Assembly (NCBI RefSeq): GCF_032854445.1
Contig: NC_088295.1
Location: 25,903,385-25,967,384, forward strand
Direction of reading: 5' to 3'
From: Liolophura sinensis
Taxonomy: Eukaryota > Mollusca > Polyplacophora > Chitonida > Chitonidae
DNA length: 64,000 nucleotides
The position numbers and the translations under genes are program-made. The notes under the pieces are model-generated. The model made no database searches. It was not told where the DNA came from and worked only from the letters and a program-made list of their open reading frames with translations. Shown here piece after piece: positions 23,521-35,939 of this stretch. Position 1 is the stretch's first letter; every line of letters starts with the position of its first letter.

Positions 23521-23660
23521 ATATTTATTCATTTTTTTTATGACTGGTGTCTTACGCCATACTCAAGAATATTTCACTTATATTATGGGAGGACAGAACT
23601 CACAGCGCCCACATTGGCAAGAGGCTTCGGGGTTATTGCGCCGTGCTGGCAAGCTAAGCA
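23521..23660 (-). repeat. SINE (family A) with internal deletion
   Basis: The 3' end (CTTACGCCATACTCAAGAAT) is joined almost directly to the head region (ACTCACAGCGCCCACATTGG), so most of the central body is missing. Confidence 0.8.
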
Positions 23661-24222
23661 GCATATTAATAAAATACAAGTGTAAACCCAATGCCAAGAA
23701 ATCCACAACATAAATAAATATGTCTTGTCTCACATGTGTTTGTAGATTAACAGAACCTGGCTTAAAACCTCTTGTGGTAATAAAACCCTTGAGAGCTTAA
23801 AATGATGAAAATGTTAATGGAAGTTAAAAGAACAAAAAACGCAAATTATAATTAGGTTTCCATAGTTTATTGTACGACTTCAGTAAATAGAAAGGGTTTA
23901 TTACAAATTCAAGGAGGAATCCACAACACAACATTCTACTGGAACATAAGAAATTTTTAGCCTATTTTCAAACAAACGTGACTATGGTGTTCACACGGAT
24001 GTACATGTAAATCTTTTATAAAGGTGGTGAAATAGCACTTACTTTCCAGCCCTGGTAACATTTCTGAGTGAGCATACCAGGACCATCCAACACTTGCATT
24101 GTTGTAATTTGAGCAAATCTGTATCAGTTTTGTACTGATGCCAATTTATAATGATAGAAGTAGATGTTTGATTCTTAATCACATTAAGAACTGATCCAAA
24201 CCAATAAAAATGGAGCTGATTA

Positions 24223-24238
24223 CCCCCCCCCCCCCCCC
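24223..24238. repeat. Poly(C) tract
   Basis: Sixteen consecutive C. Confidence 0.95.
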
Positions 24239-25888
24239 ACATAGCCCTAACCCTCTCTTCATTATTAAAACATTCTTTCACTTTAATTTATTGATAGTCA
24301 AACAAGATTTTAAAGAGGCAAGCCAGAGATTTCTGGCAAAAAAAATCCATATTCGCTGGTCAAATAAAATTTTCTGTATTTAACAAGAATAGCTCAAATT
24401 AACCTTTCAGTCAATACATGTACCAGACTCTAATCTGAAGTTTGAAATAGTTGTAATGCAATCTCTGGAACTTTATTAACGATTTTGAACAGTAACATGA
24501 GGACAGACCAATTTCATATTTTGTGAAAGGTAATTATTTGAGCTATTCTAAAACAGCAAAAATTCAGCTGGTTTTGCATTGATCAAGTTTTTGCCAAAAA
24601 TCTCCAGTATAGCCTTTCAAACAGTACCTGTTAATCAAAGGATTGAAAATGGTGATACCTTAACCAATCTTGTAAAATCTCAAGACAAAGTGCAAATCTA
24701 AGCATTTTAAATTTTCAAATAAATGTTTAAATTGTCTGGTAAGATTAGCCGCTCCTATTTATAGGAATCTTTCGCATGCTGGTACTTTGTAACAAATAAA
24801 AAAACTGGCATACAAATTAAAACTTAAGAGACTGGATAAAAAAACAAATGATGATAGTGGATAACAGGAGTAAAAAACATGTTACCAATTAGCGGCTTTC
24901 AGTGGTGTAAAGAAGCCTGTATCTTACTTCATGCTCAAAAGACACTACCTGATGGCAATGGTGCAATTAAACCTGATCTGATGGGCATAAAAACTCTGAT
25001 CTCATCCTTCAGTCCTACAAAGATGGTAATCAATCTCCAAGCTTAAAGGGAAGGAGATCAAACATGAACTAAAAACTACTAAGAAAAATTTGCAGTGCCA
25101 GTAGTAATGGTTCAAAATGAGTGTGATCTTTTGGTTTTAGGTATGGCTATACCATTACTTGATTCATTATTCTTACAAGGTCTTACTTCAGAAAATCTAG
25201 GTTTTTTAGAATCTGAAAAAGAGATTCAGTAAGTTTCTTAAGTCAACTGATGCAGACCATTTGGATGTAGAGACAGAAAATCTTATCCAACAGCTGTGTA
25301 TTTCGGATCCAATCCCCTTGTCATGTTATAATTTCAGTTCAATACCATACGAGTTCAATGCAGATGAACAAACTCACCACCACGCACCAAAGCCAGGTGT
25401 ACCAGTATGAATCAATGATTGTAATAGAAAATAAATAAATAATTAATCCAGCAGAGTACTGGCAATTACAAATATTAATCCGAGCGATTTATCCAGTTCC
25501 TTGTGGTGTTCATTACATACTCAGTTAGATTGAAGCTTGTTTCAAAACAGGAATAACCAGTTCACAAATTTAAGTGTTGCATAAATTAATAAAATATGAA
25601 AATGCGTACCACAGTTTGTAAAATTGTTATTCTAACAACGCTGAAATATTAAATACCTTGAGATATACATGGACAATATCTCCCGAACTTTGATATAAGG
25701 TTCACAATTTTCTAAGATTGGTCAAAAGCCATGTTATTTTATCGTAACTTGAGACTTCAATATCAGGAGTCAAATGATACCGCTGGATTGCAGAGAAATC
25801 AAATGAGCTTTTAAGAAATGGTAGTAACTGCACCACAAATAAATGGAGTAACAGACACTTAATAACTCCAAATAAGGAATTGTGAAAT

Positions 25889-25913
25889 GGGGGGGGGGGG
25901 GGGGGGGGGGGGG
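25889..25913. repeat. Poly(G) tract, 25 G
   Basis: Twenty-five uninterrupted G, bounded by AAAT and CACTTC. Confidence 0.97.
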
Positions 25914-27384
25914 CACTTCTTCTGTAACTCTCTGGACGTTCCTTAGTCTACACGATAACCCTGTAGTAAAACAAACTACCCTATTTTCTGCAAAACCATC
26001 AACCCCCCGAAGAATTTGGAAGGATATATGACTCGTGTACACTAATATTACCTGCTATGTAACATTAATGAAGTAACAGCCTATTTCTTAATGACATCAC
26101 ATTTTACTGAACTAAATCAAACAATTTTCATATACATGCACACTCAATGACCTCTTCCAGCTGAATGGGTGTTGGAGGTAGTAACTTTAGAGCTGAGCGC
26201 AGGTGTCCAGTATTTAAGGTTCATATAACATGACATAAAAACCATGATCTAAAACAATATTCCAATACACAAAATAGCATAGTGAGTAAGTTTCTACAAC
26301 TCCAACCTGTAAACCTAATCTTACAAAATATCATCTGTATAAAGTTTAACATATGACTATCATGAATTCACACATCATTTACAAGTTCCTTCACAATCTA
26401 ATCAGAATGGCTCATACTGTCATGAAGCTTTATAAGTGTGTTCAATTCATTGATCTGACTGACAGACTAGGTTGCCAATGAAGGACTGCACATTACATCA
26501 CAATGTTGCACCCTGGCAGCTACATGTAAAATGCTGTAACACAGTCCACTGACATTACACTCTGTGGCAGCAGTGGCTCCTCTGGTGGCAACAGGGAGAC
26601 AATTATAACTAAGACCCAATGGTCATGTGTACCTCCTGGTATGACTGGGAGACTACTGTAAAGCCTCACTGGTTAACCATCATTGCATACACATAAATCC
26701 CAGAATGTGCTATAAGACAAGTTTGGAAATCTGGTTAGAGGACCCACTGTAGGTTAATATTGTTTACATCAGTTAATGCTAAAGAAACAGCATTAAATGT
26801 CTAAACTTGTGGCTTCACAACACGAGCAAAGAAGTACTCCTTGTTCTTAAAGCTACCTGGTTTTATCAGGCTGTATTATGATGAACATGTAACAATTCAG
26901 TATTTATTAGCAAAAAGTGAAAACGAATGTTATCTATTTATCAGATTCTGAATTCTTTGCAAAGAACAGGAGTAACAAAAAAGGAACACCTTTCATCAAT
27001 TAAAGAACAAAACAGACATAGTCTAAGGCACTTCTACACGTATTGTATGTCTACAGGAACTGAAAACTGGATTTAACCCCTTCACAATGAAGACACTCAA
27101 AACAACAAGGGTATTTGTTGATTGAACATATAAACACATACCCATATAAATGTGTGTACATGTAAGTAACAGTTTTAATGCTACAATATCTGTCAAAACA
27201 ATACACACAGAAATATTAATAATTGTTTGATACCAGTGATATTGTTATCAACATTCATAACAGAACATTAAGTGTAAATTTGTCAGATACATATTTATGT
27301 ATTTTTTATTTACAATTTCCAACAATTCAGGCATTACATGAACACATCATTTCCGAGATCAAGCTGAATGTCACAGTACATGAA

Positions 27385-27532
27385 TCAGAAATACAAAATA
27401 GTCTTGCCACAAAGGCCAGCTAAACTTCGCCAGAGCACATAATACACAACCATCAGCTTCCGGTACCACTCCTCATCAGCTCCGTGGGTACCCATGTTTG
27501 AGTAATGTTGTTTGGGTGAGGGAGCTCTGTGC
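27385..27532 (-). other. Coding-like minus-strand stretch, possible alternative terminal exon
   Basis: Downstream of an acceptor-like TGTTGCACAG, 49 codons read APSPKQHYSNMGTHGADEEW and then YRKLMVVYYVLWRSL to a TGA. The codon pattern looks like real coding sequence and the acceptor phase would fit splicing from the CARHSP1-like exon ending TCAGA. No homologue is recognised; it could equally be 3' UTR. Confidence 0.25.
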
Positions 27533-28161
27533 AACACCCACAAACTGATCATGCATGTAATCAACTCGTACATAAATACTGTCCAATTAAAATACGACCT
27601 TATCTTGAAGGACCAAGAATCACACTGCCATATTTTCAGTGTTCAGATGTCTGTGCAGCTATCTGCCTTTCGTTACAAACATAACTTTGGTTTAGTGTTC
27701 CATAATTTCCAGATAAGCCAAGACTACGGTACTCTTTAAGTCAATACTTCAGCCTGTGACTAATGACTGTGTTGTTAGATTTTGCACCAATAGGCTTCAT
27801 TTTTACAAAAGCAAAACAATGCTGAAATTAGCACTATGACAAAAACAGAGACATTTGCATATCAATACAGAAAACTTTTACTTTCTTGCATGAAAAAAGA
27901 ATTGCTACAATTGATGCATACTTGTACTGATGTACATAGGTGTACAAGTGCAATGTAAAATACAAAGTAAACTATCATCAAAAATATGACTAAATGGAAA
28001 CAGTGGAAATATTGGGTGATAAAAAAAAATAAATGTACTTAATAGGCTAGTTACAAGAGCAACAGATAATGCTTCTGAAAACTGAAGTGGTGATACTGAT
28101 AACAGAGAAAGGCTATCAACATTATATCTTACAGTTCTCCACTAGATAAAAGACAGTATTG

Positions 28162-28354
28162 CTAGGTGGATGGTTTTCCATGTCCAGGACTGCCCACTGG
28201 GGAGGGGGGAGCATCCCATCGTTCGTGTACTGTGCCAGGGGCCAGTTGAAGGATCTTGACGTGAACAGCCTGGTATTTCTCATTCCTCGGAGGAATCAAT
28301 ACTGTTTTATATGACACTTCATCCCCTTCCTGAGGAACAAACTCCCCATCAATG
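28162..28354 (-). CDS. CARHSP1: CARHSP1-like last coding exon
   Basis: Encodes [47 protein letters not shown] and a Pro-rich tail ending GKPST then TAG. Acceptor TTTATTTTAG. Confidence 0.95.
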
Positions 28355-31243
28355 CTAAAATAAAAATAGAGGAATCTTTGAGGAAAATGTTTCAGCATCA
28401 GGACCTATGACTCCCATAAACAAAAACTACAGGAATCCAAGCAGATTCCCATAAAGTCACAAAAATAGTTTTCAAGATGAGCAAAACATATGACATTTCC
28501 AATTTCTGACTGCCCTACATGTACTTCCTTTGGAACTGGTTTTATTAACATAGAATCCATAAAACCATCTCTATGTTCTTGCTAGAAGTGGGTTAGATTC
28601 GCACAAAGTGAATCCATGGGAATGCATTTAGATTAAAGATAAAAAAACACTGGGCATGGTGTACAGAACAGCAATTAGAATACTGTTACTTAACATCACA
28701 TGAAGTCAACACATACCAACCTGTATAAACATCCTCAAAGGTTGTGTTCATTCTTACTATGACCTGACTACTTCAGACTATGACTGTTTACTGTTAGGAA
28801 AGCGTTAAATTTATTTATGCTTAAAGAGCTACTTTGTCTTAAAAGCAAGGCTCTATGATAAGAATTGAGATGGTGCAAATTGCTTTACTAAATTTCAAAA
28901 AACCACATGTATTAAAACCACTCCTGGTAGTTTCGAAGAATAATGGGCAAACAAAAGTTTTCTGTCAATTCCAATTTTGCCTAATGTGATGTCATGCAGG
29001 AACACTGGGTGTCAATCATCCAGTAAAGGACGCCCTTCTTTCAAACACGCATGATTTCATCCAAGCACAACTCCCTTACTTGATGTCCCATCTGCCTGAT
29101 CACGTAAGGAATGTTGTAGGCAGATCTTACGGAAACTCCCGGAGACTTTTTTTTTGAGAAGTTTTCATCTATAAGGGTTAAATAGCGTTATTAAATATTT
29201 CTGAACTGTGGCGTTTGCTCTGTTTCATAGTGTATCCGTCATATCATTTTAATATTTTTCTCTTGGGGTTGAAGTAGCACTTTAACTCAATACTAAAGAG
29301 GTTTTCACATATACTGCCTATGGCTGTCAGTTTTATGGGTGGAGGAAACCAGAGTGCCTGTCATAAACCACCGACCTTTGGCATGTTACTGACAAACTTT
29401 CCAATATGTGAAGTACAGACATCCACACCCTACTGATAGAAGACAAGTCGTCCTCAATGAATGTGAGACTCTGCACAAGACCACATGACACTGTCGGATG
29501 CTTGTTGTCACCAAGGCCCCAGAGGTGATGAGAGTAGGGAATCTACAAATTCAATGTGTAAGGCCAAGTTTGTACCCATAACTCTCCATTAAAAAGCAAG
29601 CACCACTATTCAGACCATGGTTTGCTCCCTAAAGCATTAAATATGGATCATTAAATTTGTACTGGGCTGACAACTTGAACATCATGAAGACCCAATATCA
29701 ATTTCATAGCACACTGACCTTTAAATATATGTACATGTACACTTCATTCAACCCATAATATGTGTAACAAAAAATGGATTCATTTTCCCTGTTTATACTC
29801 ATAATAGTAAACACTTACTCTGAAATATGAACAAATAATGGTTGGCTGTTGGGATTATCATCTGGTATTATAAATCCATGGCCTTTTTGTCGGCAAAAAT
29901 TTTTCACTCTACCCGTTTTAGTTACGGAATCAGCTGCTCTTTGGGACCTGTTCAAAAATGAAACATAAAATACACAACATCTTAGGAACACGTGAAACTA
30001 AAGATCAGAAACTTGTGTGGTCTGGTAACACAAAGACTGTGCACAACACTTTAAAACAGGATTCCTGCAAGTAACTCTAAACCAATATTACGGTAATGTG
30101 GAAAAAAAAGAAAATCTCCACAAAAAAAATAAAAAACAAAAAAGCTTTTTTTCCCCTTCAATAAGTTAGGAAATAACATTAACTGCATATTAAGAAATCG
30201 ACACCATATCTATCATAAATCCATTAGGCCGCATTGTTCTGTTGCATGAAGTACATTTAGGTATGGGATGGAGTACTAGAATATTTTATTTGGTAAGGCA
30301 ATACTTAACCTTACAATGAGTATATTCTGTTCTTGCATGCACATGTTGTACTGTAAATCTTCAACCTTTTCAACCAGTAAAGCACTTTTTTCAGTGGAAC
30401 CTATGCATACAATTATTATGAATAATGTGCTTATGATGAGTATGTTCTGTTGTGATGAGTAGGTAAAGAACTAAGGATGAGGAACTTGTATGTGCCTGGT
30501 AACATACAGCGTGGGCTGTGTACTTACGCTGAGTATGTTCTGTTGCGCCGAGTAGGTAAAGAACTAAGGATGAGGAACTTGTATGTGCCGGGTAACATAC
30601 AGCATGGGCTGTGTACTTACGCCGAGTATGTTCTGTTGCGCCGAGTGGGTATAGGACTAGGGATGAGGAATTTCTGTGTGCCTGGTAACATACAGTGTGG
30701 GCTGTGAACTTACGCTGAGTATGTTCTGTTGCGCCGAGTAGGTATAGGACTAGGGATGAGGAACTTGTATGTGCCTGGAAACATACAGTGTGGGCTGTGA
30801 ACTTACGCTGAGTATGTTCTGTTGCACCAAGTAGGTATAGGACTAGGGATGAGGAACTTGTATGTGCCTGGAAACATGCAGTGTGGGTTGTGAACTTACG
30901 CTGAGTATGTTCTGTTGCACCAAGTAGGTATAGAACTAGGGATGAGGAACTTGTATGTGCCTGGAAACATACAGTGTGGGCTGTGAACTTACGCTGAGTA
31001 TGTTCTGTTGCACCAAGTAGGTATAGGACTAGGGATGAGGAACTTGTATGTGCCTGGAAACATGCAGTGTGGGCTGTGAACTTACGCTGAGTATGTTCTG
31101 TTGCACCAAGTAGGTATAGGACTAGGGATGAGGAACTTGTATGTGCCTGGAAACACACAGTGTGCGCTGTGAACTTACGCTGAGTATGTTCTGTTGCGCC
31201 GAGTAGGTATAGGGACTGGGGATGAGGAACTTGTGTAACACAT
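28162..31243 (-). CDS. CARHSP1: Cold-shock-domain RNA-binding protein, CARHSP1/CSDC2 family
   Basis: Three coding exons give about 128 residues (human CARHSP1 about 147, from memory). Order: Ser-rich leader, the family signature [14 protein letters not shown], then the cold-shock domain with [15 protein letters not shown] and PLFVHIS as nucleic-acid-binding strands. It continues [39 protein letters not shown], and a Pro/Gly tail ending GHGKPST. Family members bind mRNA and can affect its stability in the cytoplasm. The start at 31243 is the only ATG in frame with PIPTRR. A better-looking N-terminus (MSTKDTPPEHPSEKTP) starts at 31295 but is one base out of frame across an A6 run. A 93-bp minisatellite begins at the first exon. 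CARHSP1 versus CSDC2 orthology is not resolved, so the symbol is approximate. Confidence 0.9.
28821..29285. mobile_element. Second TTAA-flanked inverted-repeat element (MITE)
   Basis: TTAAAGAGCTACTT at 28821 and its inverted partner AAGTAGCACTTTAA ending at 29285 (one mismatch). TTAA ends suggest piggyBac-type mobilisation. About 465 bases, no transposase. Lies in the last CARHSP1-like intron; its terminal repeat differs from that of the 7969-8356 element. Confidence 0.68.
29295..29560 (-). repeat. SINE (family B)
   Basis: GTCAGTTTTATGGGTGGAGG, CATAAACCACCGACCTTTGG and GTTACTGACAAACTTTCC form a body distinct from family A and shared with 37845-37985 and 52795-53040. Confidence 0.7.
29819..29947 (-). 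CDS. CARHSP1: CARHSP1-like second coding exon (cold-shock domain core)
   Basis: Encodes [31 protein letters not shown] and QPLFVHIS. Acceptor TTGAACAG, donor TCAGA|GTAAGT (phase 2). GHGFI and VHIS are the RNP-like strands. Confidence 0.94.
30438..31215. repeat. 93-bp minisatellite containing the first coding exon's splice donor
   Basis: Nine units with an exact 93-base period: GAGTATGTTCTGTTG starts at 30438, 30531, 30624, 30717, 30810, 30903, 30996, 31089 and 31182. The rightmost unit is the real CARHSP1-like exon end. On the minus strand every unit except the leftmost keeps CTCAGC or CTCGGC followed by GTAAGT, so eight donor-like sites exist in all. The repeats lack one base present in the true exon, so their copies of PIPTRR are out of frame. 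Confidence 0.96.
31179..31243 (-). CDS. CARHSP1: CARHSP1-like first coding exon
   Basis: Encodes [20 protein letters not shown] then SA. Donor TCAGC|GTAAGT, phase 2. The exon may extend to an ATG at 31295 if the A6 run at the GAAAAAACC site has one base too many. It forms the rightmost unit of the 93-bp array. Confidence 0.75.
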
Positions 31244-34200
31244 AACCTGGGGTTTTTTCAGAGGGGTGTTCTGGCGGTGTATCTTTGGTTGACATGATCA
31301 CAATGAATACAGACCGCCAATCGTTAGGATGATTTCCTCAGTAACGTTTCTGTTCTAAAAAGTCCTGTTGATGTAAAAAACAGTAAGAAGAGAAGAATGA
31401 AAGCAGATCAATAAGATGCTACCACACAATCATTTACATGATAATGGCTAATTATACATGTGATCAATGGGTCGTTCAACCTTATTTATATACTGAATAA
31501 AGTGACCTCGCACAAAATATCCCACAAACTAATCAGACTGTTCTTTGTAGAACGGCTAGCTCCTGATTGTCAAACGGCTTGCACTCCACTGACAATTCAA
31601 CACAACAACTTTATCTACAGTTACATCAATTGGCCAGAATGATTTGTCCATTAGAGGTGCCAATATCAACCATTACCAAACCAGTACCCAGCCTCAAGAT
31701 AGATAAATCAGTGGATCAACACTCCTAAATGAATGGTCAGTTCTTCTTTACAGCTGGTATAATCAGTGTTGGACTGAGGGCTTATCACCCCTAATTGATC
31801 CATCAGCTGTCCTACAGGATATTTTAGGGTGCTGGATTTGAAACTTTTTGATGGTAGATGTACATGTAGCACCAGAAACCGCTCTGCCAATAAGAGCATG
31901 GACAAGAGTTACTTTGTAATACTTTTTACACACGAAAATAGCAGGTCTGTTGTTCTGATACATGTACGCCTGAGCTACATGTACATGTACATATACCCCC
32001 AATCTCCAGTCAGCCTACATTTACACTTTGCAGTTTAGGTTGCACACATTTACACTGTACAGGAAAAATGTACATATAACTTGGTTTTTTTGGTTTTTAT
32101 GTGGAAAAGAAGAAGAATTACTCATTTTTTTTCCACATTAGAATACATGTGTGTGTGGTATAGTGCCAGCTAAGGTCTTTTTTGCCAAGTAAATCTCAAG
32201 TACCTTATATTAATCAGGCCATATTACATTGTTTACACAAAGTAATCTCAAATTTGGCTATATAAAACTGATAAAGTACAGATAGGTCATTCCACAAATA
32301 CATTCATGGAAAGGGCAAAATGGGTGGCTCTGAATTCAATACAAATATGGTTCCAACTTCCATAATATGAATCAAACTCTGTAAAACCCTAGGTATCAAA
32401 CTCTGTAAAACCCTTTGTAAAAGACCAAACACCCCACATGTGCAATGGTAGCTGGGTTATCACCACATACATGTGTACATGTAAGCCATGCTTTCTGGTA
32501 CCAGTATTGGACTGTAAACAGATACCTGGCAGACAGAGAACTACAGCCTACAAATCAATCCGAAAGAAATGTTCAACAGACAACCTGAGCTTCCTTGAAA
32601 AGCCAATCTGATGACATCTGGGATGAATGTCCATGAATATGGAAACTGTCAGGAAGTAGTATACCCCCTTTCCCAGTGACAAGAACAACACGATTACAAT
32701 ACTACAGGATGGGAGATGCCTGCTACATTTACAGGTATACTAATGACCAGAAACCTACCTGAATCAATATATGGTCAATACTAGAAGTAATCAAGTGATA
32801 TCACAGCTGTAGGATTTCAGCTGTGAATTGACACACAAGTCTCCATATCAGCTTATTAGCCACCTGTGGCCATTGGAATAGAGTAGATGATCTCAATACC
32901 TCTCCATCACCATACTTGACTGACAAACAATCCTCCAGCCTCCAAGCTGTGCAGATCACTGACAGTATCACTTGACGGTAATGCCTTCTTAAGCCCTTCA
33001 GAACAGGCTTTTTTTTCACACTGAATGAAGATTGTATCAAACATATGAGACGCTGCAATTCATGTGATACAGTTAGGCCTGCATGACCTATTGTGTCACA
33101 TATTCAACTGAACACATGCAAAATTTTAAGTACACTTAAAACAAGTGAAACAGCTACATGTACACCTCACCCACTCCATTAAAAAGACCCAACAAACAAA
33201 CAGGCAACCAATTACTTGACCTCGCCTGTACATCTCCCAGACGTAAAGAACAGATAGAAACACACAAAATAATTCTCAGAGGTATTAAAAAAGTTACATG
33301 TACATTAGGCACTTTTCTGCTGCCAATTGTCATCTATCATCTCTCAACAATTTTTCTGGATATTAAAGATCTGCCCTCGTATCTGTTTTAATTCCTGGTA
33401 TCAGTATTAGATTTTAACTTTTATAGGTTGGGAGCAATGACAATAATATGGAAATTCACAATTTCCGAAATACACCATGATTATTATTGCACTGGTACCT
33501 TATTTTGCAAGACACCAGGAGAAATGTAGAGGCCAAGCAGGTCAAAGGTTATTAGTCTGGAGCTGATGACACAGTAATGGCTTTCTCCATGTATGTCAAA
33601 TGACCTAAACTTTTAGGTTGCGCAGTTTGTCTCATTCTGGCAGTTCTACTGATCTTAGACAGGTGTTTTGAGATTTGTTTGGTAAGCTGAATGATAAACT
33701 ACTGGCAATTTTTCAAATTCAGCACTAAAGGTAATACTTTATGACAATTACTTGCCTCTAAAGAATGCATTCTGTGGGTTAAATTTAAGGTCCCTTTCCC
33801 TACATTTACATGCAGTTTACATAACCAGTTTCTGATAACTTCCTCTGATCAAACATAACTTCTACACATACCTGTTTGTCTGAGTCAGCACCCTTCAACC
33901 AGGACGTGTGAGGTCTATCAAAGGAGAGTGACACTGACCACCAACTAGACACCTTTTCACCACAATACATAGCCTCATGTACAAGCTCAAGGACATCAAC
34001 CTTACACAACCAGACCAATAAGTCTTTGATCTGCCTACACAAGGACAACTCCCCGCCAAGACTTCCTCCTGTTATCTGTTTCTTAGAATGTCAGAGATGG
34101 AGACGTCAAGGGCTTAATTCCTCGGGCATTAAACTCTCCTTTAAGAACTTAACACACATGTACTATTGATTCGTGCATTTCAGCATCTTGATCAACAATA

Positions 34201-35130
34201 TTGTACTGTATACAGAAATGCCAGGATGTTAAACAGACGACCAAATCCATTACCTGATTTATTTCCTATGCTGTAGATATTGTGAATCTAGTTATACACT
34301 TTTAGACTGTTTTTAATCCTAAATTGGTTTTTTAGACCCTGACAAATTTGTTACTCATATGACTGTGGTAAAGTATTTGGTTGGTGGAAAGTGCAGTGCT
34401 AGGTTCCAACACAATGCCTGGAAATTTCATTTATATAACTTCTGAAATTTACCTGCAATTAACTACTAAAGCAAAGGTCACCATCTAAACCTTTGGTTGT
34501 CAATTAGTGCTCATCATCAAGGGCTGGAACTCTATTAGATATAAAGATATATATACCACCTGAGGCCTTATACGATGTCACTGTAAGGTCTCCAATGCTC
34601 ATTTCTAGCATAGCCTTCTTCCGCGATGGATAATACTGTATTACTGAACTCTGTCTTCAGACGCATTACCATTACACCTCAGCCTCCCACAGCGTAATTC
34701 CTACAGCTTCCTCAAGCTTAAAGAGAGCTTTGTCGTGTTGATGACCTGCCACAATGGCATTAGTACATGTACATGTAGATGTATGTTCAACTGTGTATCA
34801 CACACCAAACTCAAAGGACATGTATATGGAAATAAGTTACTCCCTATGGGCTTCTGAGGATGTCGTCCTGAAATAGTCTGACATACACGTTTAATAACAT
34901 TAGGAACAAAATGTGTACACAGCAATATCTACATGTACTGGTAGGATTGCAGAATTTCACTTACATGTGTTGTACATGTAACATAATGGAATATGGCAAT
35001 GTTACACATGCTGTAAATTGTCAACATTTTTAACCTCAAAAGCAACTGTTTCACTAGGAATTTATGCATGCAATTATTATGAAAATCACCCCAAAATGAT
35101 TTGTTAGATAAAGATATTATTATTATATTA

Positions 35131-35281
35131 TTTATTTATTTATTTGATTGGTGTTTTACGCCGTACTCAAGAATATTTCACTTATACGACGGCGACCAGC
35201 ATTATGGTGGGTGGAAACCGGGCAGAGCCCAGGGGAAACCCACAACCATCCGCAGGTTGCTGCCAGACGTTCCCATGTAAG
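35131..35281 (-). repeat. SINE (family A), 5'-truncated, perfect target-site duplication
   Basis: A near-consensus 3' two thirds. Flanks 35116-35130 and 35282-35296 are identical (ATTATTATTATATTA), showing insertion of a truncated copy. Confidence 0.95.
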
Positions 35282-35939
35282 ATTATTATTATATTATGCA
35301 GCTATCACATGTGCATACAGGATAGTGGCTACTGCAATAATACGTTAAACGTGAGATGATAAGACTGGCATTCTGAATCTTTGTAACACCCACAAAATCT
35401 GCTCATGTAATGGCTTGATAATGTGTCCCCATGGGTTAATTATTAATCAGCAGATTAAGCCTCTGTCAGGTGAACATGTAATTACAACGGAAATTCTCTG
35501 CAGTAAAAGGATGCTATGTGTCGCAAGGGTTTCAACAACAGACCTAGTGTAGCAGGGATTTCCAATAAAAGCTAACAGCTTTGCTATTTAAGGCCTTGCC
35601 ATGGTGAAGTTGCTGACGTGAAACAGAAACATTAAGATAACTGCGTTGTGTCCGTTTGGCATAAAACAGTGTGGGTCCCATCCAAAACCACTTCTCTAAC
35701 CACACATTAAAGACACACTATGAAGTATTGCTTTAAGTGGAATATCAAAAAAAAGAATCAAATGCAGCTGCCACAAATCCAGACAAGTGACAGAAATCAC
35801 TTGAGTTGTGTTTAGCCTCAATAATGATCAGACTGAGCTTATGAATATTTAACCCATACAATAAATTCCATGGGAAGAGGAAATCATGTGGCTCCAGCAG
35901 AAAGGCAAAGACTTTATATGTATACCTGGATTGACACTA

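Larger units (their letters stand above)
22340..28160. other. Intergenic region downstream of the CARHSP1-like gene
   Basis: Contains the SINE fragments and homopolymers listed separately. The right part should include the 3' UTR of the CARHSP1-like gene; its end was not located (one minus-strand AATAAA near 23866 is far away). No exon with recognisable homology was found; one coding-like stretch at 27385-27532 is listed separately. Confidence 0.5.

Noticed and set aside
30391..31158. 255-codon minus-strand open frame with a 31-residue repeat ([20 protein letters not shown]...)
   Set aside because: It is the 93-bp minisatellite read in one frame; 93 is divisible by three so stops are absent by periodicity. 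The frame differs from the true CARHSP1-like frame.
30438..31215. Regular repeats resembling a CRISPR array
   Set aside because: Units are contiguous with no unique spacers and overlap a eukaryotic exon.
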